From positions 1,238,600 through 1,302,599 of the forward strand of contig NC_051115.1 of the NCBI RefSeq assembly GCF_014839805.1: a stretch of 64,000 nt of DNA. The letters run 5' to 3'. The position numbers and the translations under genes are program-made. The notes under the pieces are model-generated. The model was not told where the DNA came from. It saw only the letters and a program-made list of their open reading frames with translations, and did not search any database. Position 1 is the first letter of the stretch. The number at the start of each line of letters is the position of its first letter. Positions 63,101 to 64,000 of this stretch are shown here, piece after piece. The stretch is from Manduca sexta. Taxonomy: Eukaryota; Arthropoda; Insecta; Lepidoptera; Sphingidae.

Positions 63101-64000
63101 TAACTTGGATATTGACGGACACATACTTGAAGGTGAGTTTATAGTGTGTAATAAGGTTTATAGCATTGATCTATTTTTTTTTAATCAGCCAGTGTAACTA
63201 CTAGGTATATTATTACTGCCGCCAAGCAGCAGTGTGTAGTCACTGTTGTGTTCCTGTTTGAACATTGTAGCCAGTGTAACTACTGGACATAAGACGTAAC
63301 ATCTCATGTGTCAAGATGGCGAGCGCAGTGGAATACCAAACAAGTTTGTAATTCAAGGTGTTGCTTCTACTGTTTATCAGGCGAACGGCAAGCTCGTCTC
63401 GTCATACAATGCAATAAAAAAAACATCTCAAATTTTAATCTAGGGTCACACTTCACACTTTTAATACCGAATGGAGACGTTGTGCAACTAGGGCATCGGA
63501 TTTTCGCCAAGTGTGTTCCGTTCCACGTTGTGGTAGGGGGTAAGCCTATTGCCAAATCGGGCATAAATTCTCAGTGGCCATGAAGGCGGCAACTCAAATA
63601 CGTCGGGAGGAAATTATAATATAAAAAACGGCAAAAAATTATCGATTTTCCCAAATTCTACTGAATGGTTTTTTATAGAATTTGGTATGGAGAGAGTTAA
63701 AGACCCTGGGAAGGTTATAAGCTACTTTCTATCCTGGGAAAGTATAGCGGGAATTTTATCCCGGAAAACTTCATATGGGCGAAGCCGCGAGCAAAAGCTA
63801 GTCATATTGTAGCTTAATATAGTGTTAAACTGAATGGGACAAAACAACTTAAAGGTAAAAACATGTTGCCTTTAAATACAAAAAGTTATAACTTTAAACT
63901 AACTGACAGAAACGATGTGTTAAAAAATAAAAGAGAAATATATCAAACATTTCAGTACCGGAAATAGTTCTGGAGAATCCAGTGACTGGCATGATGTCGC
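60122..64000 (+). CDS. Gene F: ZAD protein, N-terminal part (probably ZAD-C2H2; continues past right edge)
   Basis: Exons: 60122-60262, 61840-61980, 62913-63132, 63956 to beyond 64000. Exon 1 gives ZAD half 1 (VCCTCLSSGRNLFSL), exon 2 half 2 (VCWECLAVMKRFVKF); both are 141 nt and phase 0. Exon 3 (220 nt) is acidic, with VKNEQ, and ends in phase 1; exon 4 opens VPEIVLENP. The phase-1 junction matches the acidic/basic exon pair of gene E, the divergent neighbour, so F is probably its sister copy. No finger is inside the window; the linker-plus-finger exon is expected to the right. Start ATG has G at -3 and +4. A SINE sits directly against exon 3 and duplicated its acceptor. Confidence 0.82.
60263..61839. 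other. Intron 1 of gene F
   Basis: About 1.6 kb, AT-rich. No gene or known repeat recognised. Confidence 0.45.
62035..62358 (-). mobile_element. SINE family 3, inverted copy in gene F intron 2
   Basis: Shares ATGACCGGAGAGAGATCAG and the CTCTGTTCCTTC block (plus-strand reading) with the copy at 33625. Confidence 0.6.
62740..62899 (+). mobile_element. SINE family 1 (5'-truncated) at the exon 3 acceptor of gene F
   Basis: Starts CCATACCTGAGAAATTCTG and ends ACAGGGCTGATATTC. Flanking duplication ATCGTATTTTCAGA at 62726-62739 and 62900-62913 contains the splice acceptor itself. Confidence 0.85.
63440..63585 (-). mobile_element. SINE family 2, partial
   Basis: Retains TTTTCGCCAAGTGTGTTCCG and the following 80 bp; the tRNA-like part is missing. 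Confidence 0.5.

Overview
This is an intron-rich, AT-rich animal genome segment, most likely from a moth or butterfly. Evidence for Lepidoptera: many copies of a tRNA-derived SINE ending in CAGGGCTGATATTATTATTA, Helitrons of the type whose 5' end reads TATATATAAAAATGAAT, RTE and CR1/Jockey-like LINE debris, and TTAA-flanked palindromic MITEs. There are no operons or bacterial signals. Each protein-coding gene was rebuilt exon by exon from GT/AG sites with matching reading phases; complete gene models sum to a whole number of codons.

Five of the six genes encode ZAD-C2H2 zinc-finger proteins. From left to right: gene A (minus, ATG near 8613, 3' end outside the window at left); gene B (minus, 19365 to 10158, 555 aa); gene C (plus, 20017 to 31910, 578 aa); an unrelated small secreted-protein gene D (minus, 35345 to 34082, 264 aa); gene E (minus, 59404 to 36305, 683 aa); gene F (plus, from 60122, cut by the right edge). 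B/C and E/F are two head-to-head pairs about 0.65-0.72 kb apart.

All five zinc-finger genes follow one plan: ZAD half 1 (C-x2-C) in exon 1, ZAD half 2 (C-x2-C) in exon 2, then one or more acidic exons carrying a psi-K-x-E SUMO-type site. In A, B, C and E a basic NLS-like stretch and a distinctive helical 'ELSxEExxxER' linker fused to a finger follow, then further fingers in small exons. B, C and E each have 11 fingers and share intron positions inside fingers, so they look like old tandem duplicates. Their expected role is sequence-specific DNA binding in the nucleus; targets cannot be read from sequence.

Introns and intergenic DNA are packed with transposable elements: about 17 copies or fragments of one SINE, other SINE-like families, Helitrons, a 704-bp hAT element with an 8-bp target duplication, a 2.1-kb element with 490-bp inverted arms, a 4.6-kb degraded LINE, and several minisatellites. 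Three points touch gene function directly: a SINE that duplicated the acceptor of exon 3 in gene F, a repeat that abuts and apparently rebuilt the donor of the linker exon in gene B, and a duplicated acidic/basic exon pair in gene E.
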